A DNA stretch of 64,000 bases, from assembly GCA_012845835.1 (NCBI GenBank), contig JABAKD010000004.1, forward strand, positions 12,463,022 to 12,527,021, given 5' to 3'. The notes beneath the pieces are model-generated. The model did not search any database, was not told the origin of the DNA, and worked only from the letters and a program-made list of their open reading frames with translations. Positions within the stretch are counted from its first letter, which is position 1. Each line of letters starts with the position of its first letter. The translations under genes were made by a program, and so were the position numbers. Below are positions 32,507 to 43,677 of the stretch, piece by piece. The DNA is from Undaria pinnatifida (lineage: Eukaryota > Sar > Phaeophyceae > Laminariales > Alariaceae).

Positions 32507-33929
32507 CTTCGAGAGAGCGACAGGGGGTGGGAGAGTCAGGAATTAGATAAACTGCACGAATAAGTTATCTGCATAGCAGGCCTGCTCCTACGGCTTCAAC
32601 GGCCCAACGTATAGCCTGTCGTTCAACGGTCAAACGCGAGTACGCAAACCAATATAGTTGGATTCACGAAATTCATATTTATCGGACCCCCGACACTTTC
32701 CGAATTGCCGCGTCGGCACCTACGTGGCACCTGTCGTCCCACATTCCGACACCATTCATACTACCGTGTGGTCGTTCTCCGCGCGCATCATTTCATCAAC
32801 TGGTTGGAGGGCTTGGCATACGCGTCACCTTCTCCAACGGGTGAATATAATCGAGTGGATATGTTGAATAGCAGCCCTAATCGCGCCCGACGAGCTTTTC
32901 CGCTCATCATTTGTTTGTGAAAGGCGGGATAAACGGAGGAACTACGATGTGTTCCTTTCCGATATCGCCCGAAAACACATATTATGTACTATATATAGCA
33001 TTACGTCGTCGACTGAGAGTGAACCTGGTCCGAATTTTTTGAGTTTCTTCGCTCTCAGAGCTCTGCTCTATTAGGTGGGTGGTCCTCAAATCTTTCGGTT
33101 ATTGGTTCTTTGACCATTTTGATGCATGACGCGACGTTTCACCCCCGTGAGGCAGCATGATACCGTTATACCTGTGTGTAGGTTTCACATGAAACCGTTC
33201 TTTCTACCCAACGACATCAGTACACCCAGAGTCCGTGCTGATTTATCGTAGAGATATTTTCAAGTTCTGTGGTCACAGACGACTGTGAAACAGAGTTAAC
33301 AAAGCAGTCGCATTTCATCAAGGTAAAGCGAGTGAAGTGCTAGCATACCGGGAGCGAGAACAAAACAAAACAAGCCAGATCATAAAAATGAGAAAACAAG
33401 AAAAAAGGAAAAGTAAACAAAAATAAAACGAAAAAAAACACAAAACGAAACAAACGACAGATGCTCTGAAGGATGTGATGCAAGAAGACCGGAAAAAAAA
33501 AGGGCTGCAATTACCAGAGGAACACCTATCGTGCTGAAGAGGAATAGATACCTGTTGCACGGGCGAAACACGAAGAATATAGCTAACTGCTGTTGCACCG
33601 ACAAAACAAGACGAAGAACACAACAAACTGCTGTTTTATGGACAAAAATAACAAGAAGAAGAAGTAGATACCGACATGAGGCCGGTGGAGGGGGAAACAA
33701 TGGAGCAAACAAAATGAAAAAAGGACAGAAAAAGAGTGGACAACAGCAAGTCGTTACTATCACTTTCGCGCTTCCCTCATTGAACTCAACCAAAACAAAC
33801 AAAGAAGAAACTACCATTCGCTGTAGAAGGTTCAGGGCTATATCACACACTCAACTTAATTAGACAAACGGGCACCTTGCCACACGATCTGCCACTTCGT
33901 TTCTGCAGTCATCTATAGATGTATCAGTA
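32507..33929. other. No gene recognised; upstream of Root_cap-like exon
   Basis: On the minus strand TATATATAG lies near 33000-32990 and could be a TATA-like element. No first exon or signal peptide was found. From 33360 to 33700 the plus strand is very A-rich with diverged ~45-bp repeats (CTGCTGTT followed by ACAA-rich sequence at about 33550, 33587 and 33628). The hydrophobic minus-strand frame 33850-33380 is a product of that composition. Confidence 0.35.
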
Positions 33930-35700
33930 CGGCTGCCCCCCCCCCCCCCCCCTCCCCCCTCGGTTTTGCTGGGTTGCTGCTCTTGGCGTCCTCTGCTGTG
34001 AGACGTTGCCAGCTCTTCGCCGCCTCATCCCTGTGCCGTCACTTCCTCATGAAGCGGTTGTGCGGCGTCGACGATCCCCTGGTGCCAGTTCCCACTCTTC
34101 TTAGCTGCCCTCGGTCATAGCACAGTCTCTACTCCGAACGGCGTGCACCGTATATTGTACATAGTATTCCAGATCGCTGTAGTTTGTAGCCGCGAGTTGG
34201 TGCAATCATCAAACGACGTTTCCGCCGGGACACTTCACCTCGACCGCACTGCAGGGGAGCAATCCGCGGACCCCTCGTTTGCTCCGAATACCCTGATGTC
34301 GTCCTCCAGACACTGGGGCCAGTTGGTTTCTGGTCGGCCTTGTCCCTGGTTCACCTCACCAGCCATCGAACCGAACATCACGCGATGGGTCAGTCGCTTA
34401 TTGCCCGTCCCTTACACGGCTCCCGTAAAGAGGAGGCGTCGATTGCGGATAGTCGTATAACAGCTCTCACATTGTGCGTTCTTGAGAGCCTTGGCGTACC
34501 ACATGCGGTGGTCGGTGTGCTGTCGGCGCTGAAGGCCAATGATCCTTAGAAGGGGTTGTGGTGTGCCGTTCGGAGTTAAGCGAAGTGCTCCAGGCCGAGA
34601 GCCCAGGTCACGCACCCGTACAGCAGGGTCTGCATCGCCTCGGTCTTTAGCAGGCGCACCATAACAAGAACGGGGCATCCTCCATATCGTACAGCTCGTG
34701 CTTGAAACGGTCGTAGTATGCCCACGCGAGTCGGATCCATCGTTTGATCTCTGGCATGATGTTGGCGTTTGCATCGATAGGACCGCCTAGGTACAGAACC
34801 TGCATCTTCTGCATATATCTCTGGCCCGCTGCTTTGACGACAAGCGGTGAGGTCGGGACCACCTGGTTGAATATGCGCAGGAGAATTGTCACTGTTTTTT
34901 TCGGACACGATGAATCCTGCTGCTTCGAAAACGGTCACAATGACGGTAATCATTTTCACATATCCTTCCCCCGACTTAGAAACAATACCTGCATCGTCGG
35001 CGTACAGCATACACCAGCCTGACCTTCGCACACATGCTAGCGGTTCAACCTCCACCCCGTCCTTCCCGACGTCATTCCCGAGGTGAACCAAGTCCCTCAA
35101 AATGTCTGGGTCCTCACTGAAGCGTAGCATGACGGCATGTGTCGCAGCGGAGAAAAGTGCATTGAAAAGAACGGGCGACAATACACACCCTTTCCGCGGT
35201 CCCTGGGTGACGTCAAACCGTTCAAATTTCTCACCGTCGTCCGTGCTCACGCGAGCTCGCATGCCTTCGGGGAACTGACAGATAGTGGTCAGCATCTTCT
35301 CTGGTACGCCGAAGCGTGCGAGCACCACCCACAGCAGCTCTCAGTCGACGGAGTCATATGGTTTCTGGAGATCGATGAAACATATTTGCAGAGGCATTCC
35401 CCTAGCAGCTCGTCCGAGTTCTTGCAGTCGGCGCACGACGAATAGCATGTCCATTGTTGATCGGGCAGCGTGAAAGCCGCACTGTTCTTCGGGGGGTCTC
35501 ACAGTAGTTGCTCAGGCGGGACGCGACCCTTTCTAACAGTATCTTACCGAAGTGGGCAACGAGCGAAATCCCTCGGCAGTTGTTGCAATCAGATCGATCC
35601 TTCTTTTTATGAAGGACCTTAATGATTGCATATTTTCACCGCTGGGGGACGTCTCCCGCACGTTGAATTGGTCGCTAGAATTTTTCAGCGTTTTCATCCC
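33930..35700 (-). mobile_element. LINE (non-LTR retrotransposon) RT remnant, 5' truncated
   Basis: On the minus strand, reverse transcriptase domains appear in order: [20 protein letters not shown] (about 35610), [34 protein letters not shown] with a TGA stop just after it, [37 protein letters not shown] and the active site YADDAGIV (about 35010), which is intact. The part after EKNSDN (34880) shifts frame. It continues with [43 protein letters not shown] and FGVETVL to about 34100. It ends in a C-run (G-run on the coding strand) at 33936-33955. No endonuclease domain is present upstream of 35700. Confidence 0.85.
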
Positions 35701-36019
35701 TAGTCGACTCCCGTCATTATAATGTATTTATCCTCGCATAGTGCTACTCTCGCCCTCCCTCCCAGTGGCGACGCAGATCCGGGGTCACATAGCGGGTCCA
35801 TCGTCCCCCTCCCCGTTACGTGCGGTACGTACCTTCATTTCTATCGGTAGAAAATTCAGCACGTTCTTCCCTCGTCGTCCCGCGTCGAATTATCCCTACC
35901 CACGCTGCTAGGCTCTCTCAGCAGTTGATTCTTTTTTACCTACTACCTGATTTTTTCTATAGTAATAGCTGATGCGGCAACATAGTTGTATATACTACAT
36001 ATTTTTGTGAAAAACTGAT
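35701..36019. other. No gene recognised
   Basis: Sequence between the truncated 5' end of the LINE and the next MITE-like repeat. No coding or repeat structure was seen. Confidence 0.3.
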
Positions 36020-36327
36020 TTTCCACAGCCGTCAGGTTTTGTGCCCCCTCAAAAATGGGTTCTATAATTTCCGTCGCGCACAGATTGGAGGGGTGCACAA
36101 TATTTGTCTTTTTCGCCGCAATGTCCACAGGGACCTCCCCGGCATTCCATGCCCATGCCCATGCCAATGGCGTTTCACGGACAACCGCTGATACTCCACG
36201 GGGTACCGCAGACCTTCGACGGGGTACCGCAGACCTTCCGCGGGCTTCCACGGAATGACGCGGCAAGCTTGCAATGATGAGGTTTGACGAAATGTTCGAT
36301 CTCACAGCTAAAGTGTATTTTTTTTTT
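36020..36327 (-). repeat. MITE-like repeat copy C with replaced centre
   Basis: The left end (TTCCACAGCCGTCAGG through TTCTATAATTTCCG) and the right end (AAGCTTGCAATGATGAG through CTCACAGCTAAAGTGTAT) match copy A. The middle (about 36083-36258) is unrelated sequence with Pro/His-repeats and a duplicated GGGGTACCGCAGACCTTC. Confidence 0.6.
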
Positions 36328-36343
36328 ATGAATAACTATCTTT

Positions 36344-36545
36344 CCAAGCTGTGTGTGATACGCCGATCGCGCGTATTATGGGTTGTGTGTGTTCTCATCA
36401 AGGATATAGGTCGGCGACTCCCCTTGCAACTACAACGTAGGTTGTATTAGGGTCAACAGGGTGATGCAAGTCAGTCTTTTGGCGGAAACTATAGGAAAAC
36501 CCGTTTTCGAGGGGGACAAAATCTGACAGCTAGCTGTGGAAGGGA
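36344..36545 (+). repeat. MITE-like repeat copy D, inverted next to copy C
   Basis: It matches the family in the opposite orientation to copy C: CCAAGCTGTGTGTGATAC, then CGATCGCGCGTATTA, GGTCGGCGACTCCCCTTGC and ends CTGACAGCTAGCTGTGG. Copies C and D face each other across a T-run at 36318-36327. Confidence 0.65.
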
Positions 36546-36984
36546 ATGCATCCGTTTATCGAGTGTATCCTGTAAGTCGCATAACCAGTGAGGGGAGGGA
36601 GGAGCTTTGAGGGGCATTGGGTCCTGGGTTTGAACAAGAGGGAGCGGGGGGAAGGGATGGGGGCAACTCAATCTGTGAGCGGAAACTATAAATCCTTCAA
36701 GAGCCGTTCTTATCGGATACCTTTCTTTGTCCAATTTTTCCTAAATTTCCTAAATTTCCGTATTGGTGAAATGTGTCTTAAAGTACAGACACTTCAGTGC
36801 CACCTCTGCATCTCTTTGCATAGAAGACAGAGCCTCCACACAACCATTGTGTTCACAGGCTATTCACAGGTTATGAGCCTTCGGCCTTCGATATAAACAT
36901 CGATCGGCACCAAGTGACACCTCATTGAAGTTTGTCGCATCTTACCGGGAAAGTTTGAGAGAAAGCGCCATCAAGCCGGCTACA

Positions 36985-37070
36985 GCATCAACATCATCAT
37001 CAGCAACAGCTACAGCATCAGCTACAGCATCAGAATCCGCATCAGCATCAGCATCATCATCAGCATCACC
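36985..37070. repeat. CATCAG/ACAGCATC triplet tract
   Basis: Imperfect CAT, CAG and ATC triplets (TACAGCATCAGCTACAGCATC) precede the ATG at 37071 and would form the leader of the gag reading frame. Confidence 0.8.
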
Positions 37071-37943
37071 ATGGGAGAGTCCACGAAAGCAGGTAATGCG
37101 GTAGACAAGCTCGTTAGAGCTCTCAACGGCAACTTTAATGGGCTTAAGTTCGACGTATGGAAACGCACGGCTCAGTCCGTGATAAGTATGCGTCATGCCG
37201 GGATCTCTGATATCCTGGAAGGGCGACCTTCGAGCCCGAACTAATCAGTCCTCGTCCGTCTTGTAGACGAAGTAGGCTTTCACGAGCTGTATCTCGCAGC
37301 CAGGCTGCTGACGAAACGGAAATTCAGTCCGGGGAAACACCCCCGGCTGACACAGCAGAAAATATACAGCCGGACGCAGGGAGTACTCCCGTGGACACGG
37401 CACATCTGCTACCATCATCTCCAGGGTATTCTACACTCGTAGCCGCAAAATCAGTTTTATGGGCCACTGATGACAACATCTCGAGTTTGGAAGACATCAC
37501 GCACTGGCACCGCGACAACTGTTTTCTCTTCGACTTCTTGTTCCTGAGTACATCGGGAACTGCGGCCAGCTTTCTTCTACAATTCAAGCCCAAACAAGGT
37601 GAACTTGAGAATGGAAAGGCTGCAATTCAAGCCCAAACAAGGTGAACTTGAGAATGGAAAGGCTGCTTGGGATGGTATGGTTAGAAAATATCAAAATTTC
37701 ACCCGTCAACGTAGACGTATACTCAAACAACAACTAACGCATATGGTCATGACGGACGGGCAAGGCCCAGACGTGTTTATAAATGAAGTATACTATTTAC
37801 GGGATGAATTGGTGGACATGGGAGAGGTATTCAACGATGACAGCATATTGAACATAGTGCTGGAAGGACTCACGGATGAATACCTTCTAAGCTCCAACAT
37901 CTTGAAGTCGAACTACAGCTCCGGCTCGCAAGACCTCCTTTGA
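37071..37943 (+). pseudogene. Copia gag (UBN2-like), frameshifted by a duplication
   Basis: An ATG at 37071 opens MGESTKAGNAVDKLVRALNG then GLKFDVWKRTAQSVISM, which matches the N-terminus of copia gag, and stops at 37242-37244. From 37240 to 37646 the frame shifts and continues through VAAKSVLWATDDNISSLED. It then breaks again at a 43-bp tandem duplication. The last part (37599-37943) reads WDGMVRKYQNFTRQRRRILK and DSILNIVLEGLTDEYLLSSN, the C-terminal half of the gag domain. The zinc knuckle was not found. The protein would be a capsid component. Confidence 0.7.
37581..37666. repeat. 43-bp exact tandem duplication in gag
   Basis: Copies 37581-37623 and 37624-37666 are identical. The unit length is not a multiple of three, so it shifts the gag frame. 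Removing one copy makes the reading frame continuous across the junction. Confidence 0.95.
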
Positions 37944-38026
37944 CCATCGCGACTACCTGGTGAATTATCTCAGGCAACCTCCATGATCGCAAAAATCGAC
38001 TGCTTCATGGAGTTCCATACAAGGTT

Positions 38027-39600
38027 GTGGCGTTTCATAGGTGGGAAAAAATCAAGCCTGTTTCTGATTCTGATGTGTGCTGTCGGATATTTCAATCACC
38101 GACAAACCGCGATGTACCGAGGGCGGAGAAGCGCAATACGAACCACCAAATAGGCAATGCACCGACAAACGATTGGCCTATCGTAGTTCAGCTACAAGAC
38201 TGCAATGGACCGGGGAAGAACAAGGCCGACGTACACATCGCGTCACAACCTTTCTCCCCGTCTCTGTCCAAGCGCTTCTTCAGCCTTCCTTTACCTTATA
38301 TACAAATGAGCTCCATCGACAGATACCCGAACGTCCCACTTCTGTCAACAAATCGGGGACAGGCGCTGAAAATGTGGATACGGTTGAAATTGATACTTAA
38401 GTAGAGAATATTACTTAGTGCAGCAGTTCTTTGTCAACTATAAAGTTACAAATGCTCGCCAGTTACGTATTAGTAAAACTGGAACTATGGGTATTATGGA
38501 CTCAAGTCAACGATCGTACAGCAATAAGCTATGTTCTACCGGAAAATGCGTACGAGTATGTACTCCACCTTACGAAGCAAAGGCTCACAAAGACTGTCTA
38601 TCTTATGCTCTTCAGCGTACGAGTAGTATCAGGCAGTTTATCGTTATGTGCGTATCCTAGGATCATATAGAAGTGGCGCGGTTAATTTACAGTAGTGGCC
38701 TTTGTTTGTTTGGTTTATCTTTTTCGGGATAGAGCTCAATGATGGACTATTAATTCACCCATCATAGTCTATTACAGTACTATCAGTATTCGTAGTACTA
38801 TCTGCTTTCTTGTTTTTGCGGAAGTACGTAAGTAAATAAACAAACAATTGAATAGTGAGAACGTTTTATTTCGTCATGATGGACACTTGTCCACAATTCT
38901 ATTTTGTTTATATATTTTGTACAACTCAGGAAGCGTGTTCGAAACGCAGTAGACGTACCTTTGCGTTTTATCTTTTGCGGTATTTATCGCTGGTAATTAC
39001 ACCAATCGCAGTTTTTATAGGTATCTTTCCTTGTGAGGTTTCAATTATTGTATACGCGTGGATAACATGGGTACAGTAAATGCGTGAATAACATGGTATA
39101 TCCATATTGCCGCGGTTGAAACACCGGACTGGATATGAGACCCATTTGTTCTTTAATATTTTCGAAATTTGTTTTCCATGTATTCGGCTTCTCTAGCAAT
39201 CTGACTTTGCATTATGGGGGCGTGTTGAGAGTATGAACCTTGGATTCAATCTAAGTCAATGCGCAGTCTATTCGAGCAGTGTATTCGCACGAATAGGATG
39301 TTCAGTTGAATATTACGTTGAATATTACGTTGAATCTTCGGTGGAGCCTAGATGTAAACGTAGATCTGAGTATGTTAAGGTTGTTCCGTCGTCCCGGTAT
39401 TCTGAGTATGTTCAGGTTGTTCCGTCGTCCCGGTATTCTACCGGACTACGCGCATTGTTCGGTGACAATTAGGTGGTGATGCGACCCACCACGATCACTC
39501 TCCCAACTCTCCCTTCTCTCCCTGCTTCCCCTTCTTCTTCTTCTTTCCTCTTTGGCCTCAAGCGCCCTTTTCGAACTATGTTTTTTCTTTCTTATCACAA
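38027..39600. other. No gene recognised
   Basis: Frames at 38027-38404 and 38077-38400 overlap and show no domain I can name; they could be a shifted gag-pol linker. The remainder is AT-rich. A tandem TCTGAGTATGTTNAGGTTGTTCC (39365, 39402) and three short repeats of TTGAATATTACG (39307-39330) occur near the end. Confidence 0.3.
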
Positions 39601-39692
39601 GTGATCTTAACAGACACTTCGGTGCCACCTCTGCATCTCTTCGCATAGAAGACAGAGCCTCCACACAACCATTGTTTTCACAGGCTATTCAC

Positions 39693-40155
39693 ACAGTATT
39701 GTGCCTAATCCCACCGAATCGTGTTTTCAATGGTATCCTCCAGTTATTCAATCTTCAATAGGCGCGGTGTCACCACTTGAGCGTACCTCTCCGACTCTTA
39801 AGTTTCTACCGTCTCCGCCATACACACAACTACCACTGCTACATCCTCCGCCGATTTTACCGCCCCCTACCTCCTCCGCCGAACACACAACTACAAATGC
39901 TAAAATCTCCGTCGATTTTACCGCCCCCTCCATCACTGCCAACCCCACTACTTCCGCCTCAGAAAACACGGATGCGGTGTGCCGAAATTGGTGATGGTTT
40001 CTGTGGCTTTCACTTGCGTGGCGTATGTTTGGCCACCCAGACTTTCATCCGCAAGTTAGACAAGACGTCGTTTAGTTCCTAAGTGACAATCGTGCTCACC
40101 CAATATTTAAAATGGGACTGTGTAAGCTGACACACATTAGAACGCCTTCACACTG
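39693..40155. other. Pro/Thr-rich open segment, unknown
   Basis: Two overlapping frames (39701-39994 and 39777-40082) cover a diverged ~60-bp duplication (ACACAACTACCACTGCTAC and ACACAACTACAAATGCTAA, each followed by GATTTTACCGCCCCCT). I do not recognise a protein. Codon-like composition is due to the repeat. Confidence 0.3.
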
Positions 40156-40159
40156 CTGT

Positions 40160-40930
40160 GCGTAAGTTCTTTAATTGAACGGTCGTTCCCGCGTTTGGTG
40201 TGCTTCATCCGTGATTGCCATGTGGGTTCTGCTTCGGATGGAATGGGTTTGGGGTTACACGTTTCCTTTTTTAGTGGAGTTGTCGGGGTCTTTCCTTCCG
40301 TTGGGTGTCCAAACACCGAGTGTTAGCTCTTAAACCAACGGTTGTTCCCGCGTTAGGTTGACTGACCAGAGGTCTGGTTCGGTGAGAATGAGGTCGGTGT
40401 TAACGTGTCGAGTAGTTTCTTTGGACGATTGCTGGCGGTGCTTTCCTTTTTTGGGTGTCTAAACACCGAGTCTAATCGCTAAAATCGTACGATGGTTTCC
40501 GCGTTTGGTTCGCTGTAAGTCAGCGATTGACCAGAATTAGTTCTGCTTCGGTTGGAGTGAGGTCTGTGCTGCATGCATCTGTGTTGAGCATTTCTTAGGT
40601 TGAGTGTTGAGGGTGTTTTCTTTGTCGAGGTGTCCAGACACTGAGTCTAACGTCCAGTCTATAACGTCAGTTGACCGGAGCTCTGCTTCAGACGCAATGA
40701 CGGTAATGGTACAAGTTGTTGAGTTTTTTCCTACCATAGATTGATTGTCGGGAATGTTTTTCTTGCTTGGTTTGTCAAAACGCAGAATGTATTCCCTTCG
40801 TTCAATCGAGCAGCCGTTCCCGTTTTTGGTTTTCTCACCAGTGTTAGTTTTGCTTCGGGTGGCTTGACGTTAGGTTGTCATGTTTAGTATATTTCCTTTG
40901 ATTGATTTACGGGTAAGTGTTGCTCCTTCA
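40160..40930. repeat. Degenerate ~150-bp tandem repeat, about 4-5 copies
   Basis: GTGTCCAAACACCGAGTGTTA and variants recur at about 40306, 40455, 40630 and 40770, each preceded by a pyrimidine-rich CTTTCCTT stretch and followed by GTTCCCGCGTTTGG and TTCTGCTTCGG. Spacing varies between about 140 and 175 bp. The core GTGTCNAAACAC is nearly palindromic. Confidence 0.75.
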
Positions 40931-42904
40931 TTGGGGTGACACTCTGCGTAATTTATGCTGTAACGATGTCCAGTTCCGGCCAGACGTCGCACTTGTCCTT
41001 CGCCCCATTGGAGTTCCTGCCGACTATTAATACGAATAGCCATTCCGGCGGGTATTCGTCGAACGTTTGCCTTGGCATCGAAAACTGCCGTTTACTGTTA
41101 ATAGTTGCCTGCGGGCAGTAGCTTCGTCGGCGGCCCTCACTAGGCCGAAGGCGAAGCCCCTCTCCCACATTATATATTCTACAATATTGTTTGTGATGTA
41201 CGTCTGGCACGATTGTTCGTCGTGTAGCGCTTTCACGTTTTTGTCACACTGTCAGTATAGAGATCTTCAATGTCAGCATAGATATCTTCAACGTCAGCGT
41301 AGATATGGCCAATGCCAATATTTATACCTTCAAGCGAAGAGCCTCCGCGAAACTGAGTTCCCCCCGAACGTCGCACGTGTCCCAACCCTTACAAACCTGT
41401 CGGTACAGCGGCACGCTGAGCAACTAAACTGCGGTTTAAGAATCTGTGAACTACCCGTGGCCTTGCTCCTTCATCAACAGTACAGTGTTACTAGAACAGG
41501 TCACTCCATAGAGGGGTAGAGGTTCTTCCATAGTGCTGATTGAGTAGCGCCAGTTGCCCACTACAGGACCTGTGGATTGCTTGGCACGGACTAAGACACC
41601 TAGTAGTTCCAGGATACGGAGTAATGTCCTTTGCACCGCCACATTGCCGGGTTTAGCGGCTGGCAGGCAGCTGCACTACATTGAAACTATAATAGCACTG
41701 TGTCGTAGTGTATACACGGTATATATATATCTGTTGTTTTGTCACGTTTAGGGCTTGCGCCATTCTTGTGCTCTTTTATTTACTTGCAACATTGGCATTT
41801 ATTTCCTGCTTTTTGAATTCTCGATTTGCACCATCGTTGTGAAATGTCTGTTTACGCTGCGCAATACCGCGGCTTTTGTGCGAGCTACGGAACCACTCGC
41901 AAGAGTGGCCAATATGCTGTGATCAAAATGGGATACGCCTTATGTCTACGTACAATATGCATCTTGTCTTTGGCATGCTGTCCTCGGGCGGCAGAGGCTT
42001 TTTCTCACACTTTCGTCTACGGGGTAAGCAAGGGGTCCGTCGCTACATTACGACCCATGTCCGGATACTAGCCGAGCTCCGTGGCGGTGCTTTGAGCATT
42101 CAATGTCACTCAACTGTCTTTTTTTGTCAATGGGTTGTGTTCCGATTCGCTGCTCAAGACGAGCGGGTGCATGGAAAACATCACTTTTTTCGTTCTTTCA
42201 AATAATAGCGCGCTCCGTTCTCACAATGTCCCCGCTTACCCCCCCGCTGCATAACATCATCATCACTCCAGTGTTTTCACCTATCCTAGCAGCAGCGTTA
42301 CTTTGCGACAGCCACGGACGGTGCTTTTGTGTGTGTATGTTCATTCCCTTCTGTGTGTATGTGTCAGTGGAGTGTATGCTGTCATAAGTTATAGACACAC
42401 AAAACACTCAAGACGAGCGGTGTTTTACTCTGTCTGTTCGAAGCAGCCCCCGAGCCTCGCCACCACATCATCAGCACAACATTATGTAAACAGCAGTACA
42501 ACACCAGCACAGCAGCAGCGGCAAACCGTAGCCGTGTTCCAAGCTCTTGAATTTGCCGCAGTCACGGTGTACATGCGGGTGTGATTTGGTGTGGTGTGGC
42601 GTGGTGTGGTGTGGTGTACATGTGTGGTTAGATGCGTGCTACGATAGAAGCAGCATTTTTGGAAAAAAATGTTTCTGATTGAAATTGTTTATTAAACAAA
42701 AAACCGCTTGAACGTCATTCTATAGTCTAGTCTATTGAAATATTATTTTTTTGTATTCCTAGGCCACGGGTCTGTTAATCGAGTTGTATTTTCCGTTTAC
42801 TCGAAAATATTATCTTTTGGTGATGTGCAAGATATAGACTAGTGATATAGCGATATAGTGATCTATGCAGCTCTTCAACTCAGGCACCTCTACCGCGGCA
42901 CGGC
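40931..42904. other. No gene recognised, minor repeats
   Basis: A 21-bp unit GTCAGYATAGATATCTTCAAC is repeated three times at 41251-41313. A run of GTGGTGTGGTGTGG at 42590-42612 is low complexity. No frame (for example 41067-41519, 41876-42205) has a recognisable domain. Confidence 0.35.
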
Positions 42905-43065
42905 TCGTTGCTTCACAATAACAACACCAACTGCAACAGCAACAGCAACAACACCACCACCACCAACAACAACAACAACAGCAACAACAGCAACAGCAAC
43001 AGCAGCAACAACAACATCATCATCAACAACAACAGCAGCATCAGCCGCACACCATCTGCACCTTC
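42905..43065. repeat. CAA/CAG triplet tract
   Basis: Imperfect (CAA/CAG/CAC/CAT)n runs for ~150 bp. In-frame it would give poly-Gln, poly-Asn or poly-Thr, but there is no surrounding gene. Confidence 0.9.
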
Positions 43066-43536
43066 GAAGCACCAACAGTTAACCATGCTTCGTTGGACCT
43101 CATACCAGGTAAAATAAGCATAGACTACAGCAACAGCAATAGTCTTAAGCAGCAGACCATACGCATTAATGGGGTATCTGTGTTCCCCCTTGTGGACTAA
43201 TGACGCCCCCGGCATATGAAGGCAACCTTATCCTGTCCCGAAGGGGAATCTCGTACTCTACCAGGTAGTACTCTATTGCTATGTATAGACTAGTCTAATA
43301 CTGTTATATGTGCAACGCGATGTAAAATACTACACGCAAATTATGTAGAATACGTTAAACAAAATATTATATACGAGCATACCATAACACCGTACGAGGT
43401 AGGTCGGTGAATACTTCTTCGGCTTTCTCACCGCAAGCGCCGACGTCGATTTCGGCAGCAACTTCACAGATGTTCTTCGATAGGCAGCATACTTCGCCAC
43501 TGCCCGTGTCGCATTCACTGTCGTCCGTGCAAGCTA
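43066..43536. other. No gene recognised
   Basis: Short frames only. The palindrome TAGACTAGTCTA lies at 43286-43297. Confidence 0.3.
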
Positions 43537-43677
43537 GCGAGGAATATCGGGAGAGAACAATTCGTCGAGCGCACAGTCAGGTAGCGAAAAATATCGGGAG
43601 AGAGCAATTGGTCGAGCGCACGGTCAGGATGCGAGAAATATCGGGAGAGAACAACTGGTCGAGCGCACAGCCAGGTC
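43537..43677. repeat. 47-bp tandem repeat, 3 copies
   Basis: Units start at 43537, 43584 and 43631 and share GAATATCGGGAGAGAACAA and GGTCGAGCGCACAGTCAGG with scattered differences. Open in one frame (43407-43733) but the translation has no known match. Confidence 0.85.

Larger units (their letters stand above)
36780..39692 (+). mobile_element. Short copia-like element with terminal direct repeats
   Basis: About 88 bp at 36782-36870 (CAGACACTTCAGTGCCACC through CACAGGCTATTCACAG) recurs as a direct repeat at 39604-39692 with few differences. Between them lies a copia-type gag (37071-37943). The direct repeats could be LTR ends of a ~2.9-kb element that lacks pol. The region 37944-39600 holds no recognisable pol domain. 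The boundaries are tentative. Confidence 0.5.

Noticed and set aside
33380-33850. 156-residue hydrophobic minus-strand frame
   Set aside because: It lies opposite very A-rich sequence; Phe/Leu/Val richness is compositional.
42905-43065. Poly-Gln/Asn protein
   Set aside because: Pure triplet tract with no surrounding coding sequence.
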